NCBI RefSeq assembly: GCF_008974245.1
Contig: NZ_BBZI01000010.1
Coordinates: forward strand, 62,001 to 126,000
Reading direction: 5' to 3'
DNA length: 64,000 nucleotides
Source of the DNA: Streptomyces abyssomicinicus
GTDB taxonomy: Bacteria > Actinomycetota > Actinomycetes > Streptomycetales > Streptomycetaceae
The position numbers were made by a program, and so were the translations under genes. Numbering within the stretch: the stretch's first letter is position 1; each line of letters opens with the position of its first letter. Below the pieces are notes generated by a model that searched no databases, was not told the origin of the DNA, and saw only the letters and a list, made by a program, of their open reading frames with translations. This document shows positions 41,326 through 50,090 of this stretch, one piece after another.

Positions 41326-42849
41326 ATGAGACCGACCGCCGCCGGCAACGGCAACGCCAGTACCGTCGACGCCGTGCTGCGCCGCAGCGCGCGCCGCACC
41401 CCCGGCCGGGTCGCGGTCGACTACGCGGACCGGTCGTGGACCTACGCCGAACTCGACGACGCCGTCTCACGCGCCGCCGCCGTGCTGCGCTCCGAGGGCC
41501 TGGAACCCGGCGACCGGGTGGCCTCCTACGGCCACAACTCCGACGCCTACCTGATCGGTTACCTCGCCTGCGCCCGTGCCGGCCTGGTCCACGTGCCGGT
41601 CAACCAGAACCTCACCGGCGACGACCTGACGTACCTGATCGGCCAGTCCGGCAGCACACTGGTGCTCGCCGACCCCGCCGTCGCCGGCCGCCTCCCGCAG
41701 GGCGTGCGCACCCTCGCCCTGCGCGACGCCGAGGACTCCCTGCTCGCCCGCCTCGCCTCCGCCGTCCCCTTCGACGGACCGGGACCGGACGCCGAGGACC
41801 TGGCGCAACTGCTCTACACCTCGGGCACCACCGCGCTCCCCAAGGGCGCCATGATGACGCACCGTGCCCTGGTCCACGAGTACGTGAGCGCCGTCACCGC
41901 GCTCGGCCTGAGCGCCGACGACCGGCCGGTGCACGCGCTGCCGCTCTACCACTCGGCGCAGATGCACGTCTTCCTGCTGCCCTACCTCGCGGTGGGCGCG
42001 CGGAACACCATCCTCGACGCACCCGACGGCGACCGCCTCCTCGACCTCGTCGAAACCGGCCGCGCCGACAGCGTGTTCGCGCCGCCCACCGTGTGGATCG
42101 CCCTCGCCAACCGCCCCGACTTCGCGACGCGCGACCTGAGTTCGCTGCGCAAGGCCTTCTACGGCGCCTCCATCATGCCCGTGCCCGTCCTGGACAGGCT
42201 GCGCGAACACCTGCCGGACCTCGCCTTCCACAACTGCTTCGGCCAGAGCGAGATCGGGCCGCTCGCCATGGTGCTCGGACCCGACGAGCACGAGGGCCGG
42301 ATGGACTCCTGCGGCCGCCCGGTCCTCTTCGTCGAGGCCCGGGTCGTCGACGAGAACGGCAAGGACGTCCCCGACGGCACCCCCGGCGAGATCGTCTACC
42401 GCTCCCCGCAGCTGTGCGAGGGCTACTGGGAGAAGCCCGAGGAGACCCAGGAGGCCTTCCGCGACGGCTGGTTCCACTCCGGCGACCTCGCCGTCCGCGA
42501 CGCCGACGGCTACCACACCATCGTCGACCGGGTGAAGGACGTGATCAACTCCGGTGGTGTGCTGGTCGCCTCGCGCCAGGTCGAGGACGCGCTCTACACC
42601 CACCCCGAGGTCGCCGAGACCGCCGTGGTCGGCCTGCCCGACGAACGCTGGATCGAGGCGGTCACCGCGTTCGTGGTGCGGCGGGGGGAGGTCACCGAGG
42701 AGGAACTCGTCGCCCACGCCAAGGAGCGGCTGGCCTCCTTCAAGGCACCCAAGCGCGTCGTCTTCGTCGACGGGCTGCCGCGCAACGCCAGCGGGAAGAT
42801 CCTCAAGCGCGAACTGCGCGACCGGTTCGGCACCACCGCCGGGGCGTGA
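41326..42849 (+). CDS. Acyl-CoA synthetase (AMP-binding)
   Basis: A 507-residue adenylating enzyme: LLYTSGTTALPKGAMMTHR (A3), FHNCFGQSEIGPLAMVLG (A5), WFHSGDLAVRDADGYHTIVD (A7), RVKDVINSGGVLVASRQVED (A8) and PRNASGKILKRELRDRF with the A10 Lys. Close to fatty-acyl-CoA ligases of the FadD3/FadD13 type. It is clearly different from the ligase at 33908. No neighbouring beta-oxidation genes are seen, so the acid activated cannot be deduced. Confidence 0.9.
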   Translation: MRPTAAGNGNASTVDAVLRRSARRTPGRVAVDYADRSWTYAELDDAVSRAAAVLRSEGLEPGDRVASYGHNSDAYLIGYLACARAGLVHVPVNQNLTGDDLTYLIGQSGSTLVLADPAVAGRLPQGVRTLALRDAEDSLLARLASAVPFDGPGPDAEDLAQLLYTSGTTALPKGAMMTHRALVHEYVSAVTALGLSADDRPVHALPLYHSAQMHVFLLPYLAVGARNTILDAPDGDRLLDLVETGRADSVFAPPTVWIALANRPDFATRDLSSLRKAFYGASIMPVPVLDRLREHLPDLAFHNCFGQSEIGPLAMVLGPDEHEGRMDSCGRPVLFVEARVVDENGKDVPDGTPGEIVYRSPQLCEGYWEKPEETQEAFRDGWFHSGDLAVRDADGYHTIVDRVKDVINSGGVLVASRQVEDALYTHPEVAETAVVGLPDERWIEAVTAFVVRRGEVTEEELVAHAKERLASFKAPKRVVFVDGLPRNASGKILKRELRDRFGTTAGA

Positions 42850-42921
42850 AGCACGGGGCCTGTCGGCGGGCCCGACCGGTCGGTAGGCTGGCCGCCGACC
42901 GTCAACGGGAGGAGCACGTCC

Positions 42922-43167
42922 GTGGCCGAGAGCACCACCCAGCAGCAGCGGCGCACCGGCTGGGACAAGCCGGACCACCTGGACCTCAGCGGCGCCGAGT
43001 GGCGCTCCAGCAGCCGCGGCCGCGGCGACGTCCAGATCGCCTTCGTCGAGGGGTTCGTCGCGATGCGCAACAGCCACAGCCCGGAAAGCCCGTCCCTGAT
43101 CTTCACCCCGGACGAGTGGGGCGCCTTCGTCTCCGACGCCCGCAAGGGCGAGTTCGACCTCACCTGA
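42922..43167 (+). CDS. DUF397 domain protein
   Basis: An 81-residue protein with GAEWRSSSRGRGDVQIAFVE, GFVAMRNSHSPESPSLIFTP and DEWGAFVSDARKGEFDL, the DUF397 signature. DUF397 proteins normally sit beside an XRE-family regulator of the BldB/WhiJ systems, often acting as its antagonist. Here no such regulator flanks it, so it is an orphan. GTG start 42922 with GGGAGGAG upstream. Confidence 0.85.
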   Translation: MAESTTQQQRRTGWDKPDHLDLSGAEWRSSSRGRGDVQIAFVEGFVAMRNSHSPESPSLIFTPDEWGAFVSDARKGEFDLT

Positions 43168-43350
43168 GCCACCTCGCCTGAGCCACCTCACTGAGCCGGC
43201 CGCGCCCCGCGGCGACGCCCCGACGGGGCCGCGCGAGGGTTTCCTCCCCGATTTGGGGACACTCGGCCACCGCTTCCCGCACCGGCCCGCCCCCTGGGCG
43301 AGGCTGGGCGGGAACAAGCGGAATGCCGAACTCCGGAGGTGAGGAACCCC

Positions 43351-44283
43351 ATGACCCTGCCGGTCATCGCGGCGGTCGACGGATCGGAAGACAGCCTGCG
43401 CTCCCTGGACTGGGCGGTGCGGACGGCGTTGATGCGGGGCGCGCCCGTGCGCGTGGTGCACGTGCGCCAGTACCCGGCCTGGGCGCCTCCCGAGTTCGTC
43501 GCGGTCGGCACCGCCGACGACCCCGTGCTCGACCAGGTGCGCGCCCGGATCGAGGCGGGCGGAGGCGCCCGGCCGGACGTCGAGTACCTGAGCAGGGTCG
43601 GCGCGCCCGGCACCGTGCTGGCCGAGCTCAGCACCGAGGGCTCCCTCCTGGTGGTCGGCTCCCGCGGCCGCGGCGGCTTCGCCAGCCTGCTGCTCGGATC
43701 CACCAGCATCGCCGTCGCCCGCGACTCCCACTGCCCCGTGGTGGTCGTCCCCCGGAGCGCCCGCCAGGTCCCGGACGACCTCGCCGGCGCCTCCACCGGC
43801 CCCCGCGTCGTCGTCGGCCTCGGCGTCGACCACGCCGGCGACGCCGCCCTGGAGTTCGCCTTCGCCGAGGCCGAGATGCGCCGGGTGCGGGTCCAGGCCG
43901 TGTGCGCCTACCCGTGGCCCCCGCAGATCTGGGCCGTGCCCGGGGAGTTCACGCTGCCGATGATCGACGAGGCCGACGTCGCCGCCGAGACCCGGGAGCT
44001 CGCCGGGGAAAGGCTCGCCCCCCTGCGGGAACGCCACCCCCGCGTCGCCGTCGAGATCGCGGTGGAGGGCGGCGACGCGGCCGGCCGGCTCGTCGCCCAC
44101 TCCAAGGACGCCGAGCTGGTCGTCGTCGGCCGCCATCAGCGGCGGCTGCTGGTGCCGACCCGGATGGTCGGCTCCGTCACCCAGGCGGTGCTGCTGCACG
44201 CCGCCGCCCCGGTGGCCGTGGTCGCCCCGCACCCGCACGGCGACGCCGGCGACACCGACGGCACCGGGCCCGCCGGGGAGTGA
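43351..44283 (+). CDS. Tandem-domain universal stress protein
   Basis: A 310-residue protein with two UspA domains: PVIAAVDGSEDSLRSLDWAV to LVVGSRGRGGFASLLLGSTS and RVVVGLGVDHAGDAALEFAF to LVVVGRHQRRLLVPTRMVGS. The first domain keeps the G-x2-G-x9-G-S/T ATP-binding motif, the second only in part. ATG 43351 follows GGAGGTGAGG. It is a second copy of the type seen at 25116. Confidence 0.88.
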   Translation: MTLPVIAAVDGSEDSLRSLDWAVRTALMRGAPVRVVHVRQYPAWAPPEFVAVGTADDPVLDQVRARIEAGGGARPDVEYLSRVGAPGTVLAELSTEGSLLVVGSRGRGGFASLLLGSTSIAVARDSHCPVVVVPRSARQVPDDLAGASTGPRVVVGLGVDHAGDAALEFAFAEAEMRRVRVQAVCAYPWPPQIWAVPGEFTLPMIDEADVAAETRELAGERLAPLRERHPRVAVEIAVEGGDAAGRLVAHSKDAELVVVGRHQRRLLVPTRMVGSVTQAVLLHAAAPVAVVAPHPHGDAGDTDGTGPAGE

Positions 44284-44328
44284 ACGCCCGCACACCGTGA
44301 AGCCCGGCGGGCCACGTACCATGGCGGC

Positions 44329-44826
44329 ATGTCGTTCCTCCGCCGCCGCAGCGCCACGCCCGCCGGGCCCGACTTCGACGTCCTGGCCATGGACCCGGGC
44401 GACTGGCCCGGCAACCTCGGCGCCGGCCTGCTCCCCGCCCCCGACGGCAGCTGCCAGGGTGTCTTCCTCCGCTACGACCTGTTCGGCAACCGCGGCCCCG
44501 CGATGATCATCGGCAACCTCCCCGAGGGCTCGCCGGCCCGCGACGTCCCCGAGGGTGAGGTGCCGTTCGAGGTCGCACAGCTGCTGCTGGCGCTGGAGAA
44601 CGACGAGGAGGTCACCGTCACCGGCGCCGAGGACGTGCCGGTGCTCCAGGGCGACAACCTGCTGGTGGTCCGCCGCCTCAAGCTCTCCGAGAACCGGATC
44701 TCCTGCGTCCAGTTCGACCGCAGCGACAACGTGCTGGTCACCATCGCCTCCTGGGACCGCCCGATCACCGAGGACCTCTACGCGCTCCTCAAGCCGCTGC
44801 CCGCCGAACTCTTCCGCCAGGGCTGA
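44329..44826 (+). CDS. Conserved hypothetical protein
   Basis: A 165-residue acidic protein: MSFLRRRSATPAGPDFDVLA, DPGDWPGNLGAGLLPAPDGS, EVPFEVAQLLLALENDEEVT, VPVLQGDNLLVVRRLKLSEN and DLYALLKPLPAELFRQG. No signal, membrane segment or recognised motif. It looks like an intact housekeeping-type Streptomyces gene of unknown role and is followed by a strong terminator. Confidence 0.75.
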   Translation: MSFLRRRSATPAGPDFDVLAMDPGDWPGNLGAGLLPAPDGSCQGVFLRYDLFGNRGPAMIIGNLPEGSPARDVPEGEVPFEVAQLLLALENDEEVTVTGAEDVPVLQGDNLLVVRRLKLSENRISCVQFDRSDNVLVTIASWDRPITEDLYALLKPLPAELFRQG

Positions 44827-44842
44827 ATCGGCGCGACCCGGC

Positions 44843-44890
44843 ACACGCGACGGGGCCGGACCACCTCGGTGGTCCGGCCCCATCGCGTGT
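44843..44890. terminator. Hairpin terminator
   Basis: A stem of 22-23 bp with a single mismatch (ACACGCGACGGGGCCGG... paired to its complement) between the genes ending at 44826 (plus) and 44902 (minus). Confidence 0.88.
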
Positions 44891-44901
44891 CCTCCCGCGG
44901 A

Positions 44902-46899
44902 TCAGGACCTGACGACGTCCACGTCGGAGGCCTTCACGAAGGCCACCCGGTGACCCAGCTGGATCTGGTAGTAGTCCTCCTGACCGCGCACCACGGTGCC
45001 CCTGCCGCCGAACGTCGTGTTCCAGAAGTACTCCGGGTGGAACCGGTCGCCGGCCACGTACCGCTGCCCGGCCTCGAACCGGTACGGCAGCGGAGCCAGC
45101 GACTGCACCGGGACCCCCGGCGGATAGGCCGACGCCTCCGGGTACGCCCGCCCGTACACCGGCACGGACTCACGCCCCGCCTTCGGCGTCACCACCAGGC
45201 CCTTCGTCGGCACCGCGGCCGGCCGGTCCGCGGGGTTGCGGAACCAGGCCTTCTGCCCCAGGTACCAGATCGCCGTCCAGTCCCCGGCCCGTTCCGCGAC
45301 CACGAACTGCTGGCCGGTCGAGGCACGGGCGCCGACGTCGTTGACCCCGATCGTGGTCCGGCCCTCGTTCTTCGGGTACAGGCCGAGGTCCTTCACCAGC
45401 GCGGCGTCCTCGGACGGCGCCGCGTACAGCCGCACCTCGCTGGAGCCGTGCGGCGCGCAGGCCACCCCGGCGCTCACGCAGCCGGTGTAGACGGGCTGGT
45501 GGGACGCGTAGTCCGGGCGGACGGTCACCACGTCGCCGTGCGGGTTGGCGTTCCGGTGGAACGGCGCCCCCATCAGCTGGAAGTAGTGCGCCCAGTCCCA
45601 GTAGGGCCCGGGGTCGGTGTGCATGCCGGGAATGTTGGCCGGGGTCACGCCGGGGATCGCGTCATGGCTGAGGATGTGCTGCCGGTCCAGCGGCACGTCG
45701 TGCCGCTTCGCCAGGTACTTCACCAGGCGGGCCGACGAGCGGTACAGCGACTCCGTGAACCAGGCGTCCGGCTGGGCCAGGAACGCCTCCTGCTCGACGC
45801 CGATCGAGTGCGCGTTCACGTACCAGTTGCCGGCGTGCCAGCCGACGTCACGGGCCTTGACGTGCTGGGCGACGTGGCCGTCGGAGGAACGGATGGAGTA
45901 GTGCCACGCCAGGTAGCTCGGGCGCTGCACCAGCATCAGGGTGGTGTCCCAGGTCGCCTCGGTGGAGTGCACCACGATGTAGTCCACCGACTGGTCCGCG
46001 GGGCGGTCCGCCAGGTCGTGGTTGCCGTAGTTGCCCGGATCGTCGCCGCCCAGGTGCTCGTACGGCGCCGGGATCCACTCGCAGGCCAGGGTCGGCGGGC
46101 ACTCGGTGCCGTCCTGGTCGAGCTCGCGCAGCCCGGCCCGCTCCAGCTGCGCCGGGTCCGCCTCCGCCCGCGGATCCGCCGCCAGCACGATCCGCTCGCC
46201 GGTGTCGGTCACCCGCTCCTGGCCGGCCGCGATCACCGAGAACACGTCCTGGGCGAACATCGCGGCCGTGGCGCTGTCGTCCGCACCGGAGTAGCGGGCG
46301 ATCGCCGCGTACCAGTCGGCCGGATTCTCGCTCAGCGGCTGCCCCAGCTCGCGCTGGGTCCGTGCCAGCAGGGCCGCACCGCCCTCCACATTGGCCGCCG
46401 GGTCGGTGCGCAGCTCCTCGGCGGGCAGACCGGTCAGCGCGGACGCCGCCCCCAGGGTGCGCAGGTGCGCCGGGAGCTCCGACGCCTCGGGAACCTCCGG
46501 CGCCCCGGCCGGCCCCGCCTCCGGGACCGCCATCGGCCGGGCCTCGTCGCCCCGCGGATCCTCCTCGCCGTGGCTGTGGTGCGGAGCCTCGGCCAGGGCG
46601 GAGGACAGATCGGTCAGGTGCATTGGGCCGTAACCGCCGGCGACGCTGGGCAGACCGGCGTGCGCGTCCCACCGGGACTCCAGGTACGACACGCCGAGCA
46701 GCACGCTCCGCGGCACGTCGTACTCGGCGGCGGCCCGGGTGAACGCCTCACCCAGCGGACCGCCGCCCGCCGGGTCACCGGGCGCGGCGCCCAGCAGGGG
46801 AAGCATCAGGGCGGCCGCGGCGACGGCGCCCGCGGCGCGTCTGCGCAACGGGCGCCCGGCCCCCGGCGGGGGAGTGGGGGCGGTGACGGTTCCTCGCAA
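44902..46899 (-). CDS. N-acetylmuramoyl-L-alanine amidase with lytic-transglycosylase-like N-terminus
   Basis: A 665-residue exported enzyme. Signal segment (AAGAVAAAALMLPLLGAA), a lysozyme/SLT-like region (EYDVPRSVLLGVSYLESRWD; VAGGYGPMHLTDL), then an Amidase_2 domain with VDYIVVHSTEATWDTTLML (zinc His), NAHSIGVEQEAF and HILSHDAIPGVTPANIPGMH TDPG (zinc His and catalytic residue). C-terminal SH3-like regions follow (FVVAERAGDWTAIWYLGQKA). It cleaves the bond between MurNAc and the stem peptide. The start is TTG 46899, six bases after GGAGG; an ATG nearby is out of frame. Confidence 0.87.
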   Translation of the reverse strand: MRGTVTAPTPPPGAGRPLRRRAAGAVAAAALMLPLLGAAPGDPAGGGPLGEAFTRAAAEYDVPRSVLLGVSYLESRWDAHAGLPSVAGGYGPMHLTDLSSALAEAPHHSHGEEDPRGDEARPMAVPEAGPAGAPEVPEASELPAHLRTLGAASALTGLPAEELRTDPAANVEGGAALLARTQRELGQPLSENPADWYAAIARYSGADDSATAAMFAQDVFSVIAAGQERVTDTGERIVLAADPRAEADPAQLERAGLRELDQDGTECPPTLACEWIPAPYEHLGGDDPGNYGNHDLADRPADQSVDYIVVHSTEATWDTTLMLVQRPSYLAWHYSIRSSDGHVAQHVKARDVGWHAGNWYVNAHSIGVEQEAFLAQPDAWFTESLYRSSARLVKYLAKRHDVPLDRQHILSHDAIPGVTPANIPGMHTDPGPYWDWAHYFQLMGAPFHRNANPHGDVVTVRPDYASHQPVYTGCVSAGVACAPHGSSEVRLYAAPSEDAALVKDLGLYPKNEGRTTIGVNDVGARASTGQQFVVAERAGDWTAIWYLGQKAWFRNPADRPAAVPTKGLVVTPKAGRESVPVYGRAYPEASAYPPGVPVQSLAPLPYRFEAGQRYVAGDRFHPEYFWNTTFGGRGTVVRGQEDYYQIQLGHRVAFVKASDVDVVRS

Positions 46900-47018
46900 T
46901 GCATCCTCCCGGGGACGGCTGGGCGCGCGTGGGGCAGATGGGGCGTGCGTCAGGGATATCGGTATCCCGCCGCCCCGTCAATGACGCGTGCATGCAAGTA
47001 AGTTGGGCCGTCCGGAAA

Positions 47019-47053
47019 CGCCTCAGGGCCCGGGAGGACCGGGCCCTGAGGCG
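47019..47053. terminator. Hairpin terminator
   Basis: A perfect 15-bp stem CGCCTCAGGGCCCGG with a GAGGA loop, placed after the minus-strand phosphotransferase gene that ends at 47085. Confidence 0.87.
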
Positions 47054-47084
47054 AGGGGGTGATGGGGCGGGGCCGGGGGAACGG

Positions 47085-48212
47085 TCAGCGCGTGCCGACC
47101 GCCGCCCGCACCGCCCGACGCGCCATCTGCGCGTCGTCGTGCAACCGCCGCAGCAGCAGCCGCTGCTCCTCTCCCGTCGGGATCGCCCCGGCCGGAGCGG
47201 CCACCGGTGCCGGCGCGACGTCCTGCATCGTGCGCTGCACCGCTGTCTCGTAGGTGCGGATCTCCCGGGTCAGGATCAGCATCAGGTTGACCAGGAAGGC
47301 GTCCCGGGCGGCCGGCCCCTGGGACTGGGCGAGCTGACTGATCTGCCGCCGCACGTCCGGTGCGTCTCCCAGCACCGACCAGAGCGTCGCCAGGTCGTAC
47401 CCCGGCAGGTACCAGCCCGCGTGCTCCCAGTCCACCAGCACCGGACCGGTCGGTGTGACGAGGATGTTGGAGAGCAGCGCGTCACCGTGACAGAACTGCC
47501 CCATCCCCTGCCTGCCCGACGAGTGCGCGATGCCGTGCAGCAGCTTCTGCAGGTCCCCCAGGTCCCTGTCGGTGAGCAGCCCCAGCGCGTGGTACCGGTT
47601 GATCCGCGCCGCGTAGTCCAGGGGCGCGGAGAAGGTGCCCGCCGGAGGGCGCCAGGCGTTGAGCCGGCAGATCGCGCCCAGCGCCGCCCGGATGTCGGCC
47701 CGCGGCGGAGCCTCCACGGGGTGCCGGTGGAGCGCCGCGGCCCGCCCCGGCACGCGCTCGATGACCAGCGTGCAGTTGTCCGGGTCCGCCGCGATCAGCC
47801 GCGGCACCCTGACGGGGGGCCGATGCCGGACGAAGGACCGGTAGGCAGCTATTTCGTGCCGGATGCGCTCGGCCCAGGCCGGCGAGTCGTCCAGTAAAAC
47901 CTTGGCCACGGCGTTGTTCCGTCCCATCGCCCCCACCAGCAGCACGGACCGGCCGGTGCGCCGCAGGACCTGCACGGGCGCGAACTCGGGGCAGATCCGG
48001 TGGACGGAGGCGATGGCGGTCCGCAGCTGCGCTCCCTGCGGACCGGACAGGTCGAGCCGTCCGCTGAGCGTCCCGGCCCCTTGAGGGGGCATCCGCCGCA
48101 GCCTCGGGCCCGGTGGCTGCACCGCGGGGCGGGTCGGATCGAGGAAGGGACCGACGCCCGGGCGGGTCTGCGGCCGGAGCGGGGCGGACACGGAGGACGA
48201 CACTGCGTACAT
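47085..48212 (-). CDS. APH-family phosphotransferase
   Basis: A 375-residue kinase-like protein. NNAVAKVLLDDSPAWAERIR has the ATP-binding Lys, FCHGDALLSNILV the Brenner motif (H-x-D-x4-N) and PVLVDWEHAGWYLPGYDLA the metal-binding Asp. The N-terminal 75 residues are Pro-rich and probably flexible. It is divergent from the NsdA-like regulator gene, sharing a 228-base promoter region. The substrate is unknown; homologues next to nsdA are usual in Streptomyces as far as I recall. Confidence 0.82.
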   Translation of the reverse strand: MYAVSSSVSAPLRPQTRPGVGPFLDPTRPAVQPPGPRLRRMPPQGAGTLSGRLDLSGPQGAQLRTAIASVHRICPEFAPVQVLRRTGRSVLLVGAMGRNNAVAKVLLDDSPAWAERIRHEIAAYRSFVRHRPPVRVPRLIAADPDNCTLVIERVPGRAAALHRHPVEAPPRADIRAALGAICRLNAWRPPAGTFSAPLDYAARINRYHALGLLTDRDLGDLQKLLHGIAHSSGRQGMGQFCHGDALLSNILVTPTGPVLVDWEHAGWYLPGYDLATLWSVLGDAPDVRRQISQLAQSQGPAARDAFLVNLMLILTREIRTYETAVQRTMQDVAPAPVAAPAGAIPTGEEQRLLLRRLHDDAQMARRAVRAAVGTR

Positions 48213-48440
48213 GGGAGACGGATCCCTTCGTGTGCCGGAAGAGTTACCGCGCCATCCGCCCCGGCCCCGGAGGGCACCCTGGGGAGAGCCCCCGTGACCG
48301 GGGCGGGATGGCGCACTTCTACTCCACATCACGCGGGGGCGTGGCTGACAACTGGCGACCCCTGGCGAACCCTGGCGAATAGTCGCTTGGCACTTTGGCC
48401 CGCGTTAGTGTCAAGTCAGCCGAGAACCTGGGGGCTTGAC

Positions 48441-49925
48441 GTGAGCGGACAACCCAACACCCGCCTATCGGACCTGTTCGGCCTGGCCGGCTGGACCAAG
48501 GGCGAACTCGCGAGGCTGGTCAACCGGCAGGCGGCGGCCATGGGCCATCCGCAGCTGGCGACCGACACCTCCCGGGTGCGGCGTTGGATCGACATGGGGG
48601 AGATCCCGCGCGATCCGGTGCCCAGGGTGCTGGCGGAGCTGTTCACCGAGCGTCTCGGCCGTGTCGTGACCATCGAGGATCTCGGACTGGTCCGGCAAGG
48701 GCGAACGGGGAAACGGCAGCGCGGCGAGGAGAACCCCGACGGACTGCCGTGGGCGCCCGAGCGGACGGCTGCGGTCCTCACCGAATTCACGGGAATGGAC
48801 CTCATGCTCAACCGACGCGGCTTGGTGGGCGCGGGCGTCGCGCTCACCGCAGGATCGGCGCTGCACAGCGCCATGCATCAGTGGCTGAACGCGGACCCGG
48901 CCCTCGCGGCCGACGCCACGCGTACCGACGAACTCCCGCACGCGGACCCGGCAGGGTTCGACCGATACGAGGCGGCCCCGGTGGGCTCCGAGGAGGTCGA
49001 GGAGCTGGAGCGCTCCGTCGAGGTGTTCCGGGCCTGGGACGCCTCCCGCGGCGGAGGCCTCCAACGCAAGGCGGTGGTCGGCCAGTTGAACGAGGTGGGC
49101 GGCATGCTCGCCTACCGTCACCCCGACCACCTCCAGCGGCGTCTGTGGGGCGTGGCCGCCAACCTGGCGGTGCTGGCCGGGTGGATGTCGCACGACGTGG
49201 GCCTGGAGCCCACGGCCCAGAAGTACTTCGTCATCGCGGCACACGCCGCGCGTGAGGGCGGGGACCGGCCCCGGGCCGGCGAGGCGCTCTCCCGGGCCGC
49301 GCGGCAGATGGTCCATCTGGGCCGTCCCGACGACGCCCTGGACCTGATGAAGCTCGCCAAGTCCGGCGCCGGGGAGGAGGTACTGCCGCGGACCAGGGCG
49401 ATGCTCCACACCATCGAGGCGTGGGCGCAGGCGGCCATGGGCAAGAGCCAGGCCATGCGCCGCACGCTGGGGCAGGCGGAGGACCTCTTCGTCTCCGACA
49501 AGGGGGACGTCTCCCCGCCCAGCTGGATGCAGCTGTTCGACGAGGCCGACCTGCACGGCATGGAGGCGCTCGCCTACCGCACCCTCGCCGAGCACGATCC
49601 GTCGGCGGCGGCCCTGGCGCAGAACCACGCCAAGCAGGCGCTCCACCTCCGGGAGAACGGCCGGGAGCGGTCCAAGATCTTCGACTGGCTTTCCATGGCG
49701 TCGGCCTGCTTCATCGCCGACGACCCCGAGCAGGCCGACCGCTACGCCCGCCTGGCGCTGCTGTCGATGGGCAGCAACTCCTCGCACCGTACCTGGGACC
49801 GGCTCCGGCAGATGTACCGCCTGACGGGCCAGTACGCGAGTTACCCGAAGATCGAGGAACTGCGCGAGGAGATCCAGCTCGCCCTGCCCAAGCCCAAGCG
49901 GCCGGGGAGCGGCGCGGCGGTGTGA
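48441..49925 (+). CDS. nsdA: NsdA-like regulator of development and antibiotic production
   Basis: A 494-residue protein. The N-terminus (NTRLSDLFGLAGWTKGELAR; DTSRVRRWIDMGEIPRDPVP) is a helix-turn-helix-like domain; the rest is an array of TPR-type helices (AANLAVLAGWMSHDVGLEPT; RPRAGEALSRAARQMVHLGR; AWAQAAMGKSQAMRRTLGQA). It matches my memory of NsdA, a negative regulator of sporulation and antibiotic synthesis in S. coelicolor. The start is GTG 48441. Soluble and cytoplasmic. The neighbouring SpoIIE-type protein supports a developmental-control context. Confidence 0.78.
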   Translation: MSGQPNTRLSDLFGLAGWTKGELARLVNRQAAAMGHPQLATDTSRVRRWIDMGEIPRDPVPRVLAELFTERLGRVVTIEDLGLVRQGRTGKRQRGEENPDGLPWAPERTAAVLTEFTGMDLMLNRRGLVGAGVALTAGSALHSAMHQWLNADPALAADATRTDELPHADPAGFDRYEAAPVGSEEVEELERSVEVFRAWDASRGGGLQRKAVVGQLNEVGGMLAYRHPDHLQRRLWGVAANLAVLAGWMSHDVGLEPTAQKYFVIAAHAAREGGDRPRAGEALSRAARQMVHLGRPDDALDLMKLAKSGAGEEVLPRTRAMLHTIEAWAQAAMGKSQAMRRTLGQAEDLFVSDKGDVSPPSWMQLFDEADLHGMEALAYRTLAEHDPSAAALAQNHAKQALHLRENGRERSKIFDWLSMASACFIADDPEQADRYARLALLSMGSNSSHRTWDRLRQMYRLTGQYASYPKIEELREEIQLALPKPKRPGSGAAV

Positions 49926-50090
49926 AAGGGGTGGGGCTCCGCCGTCGAGGCGGATCGCTCGCATCCCTGTGCGCGGCGGTGGCGGACGGCCGCCCTGACG
50001 TCGTGGTGAGGTGTGCCCGGCCTGACGGCCGACGGGCGCCCCCTCGGGGGCGGCGGCGGGCCCGGACCGTTCAGCCGTGTCAGCGCTGTG

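Noticed and set aside
41467..44883. A 1138-codon minus-strand open frame
   Set aside because: It is antisense to the acyl-CoA synthetase, DUF397, universal stress protein and conserved hypothetical genes, all of which have clear family motifs on the plus strand.
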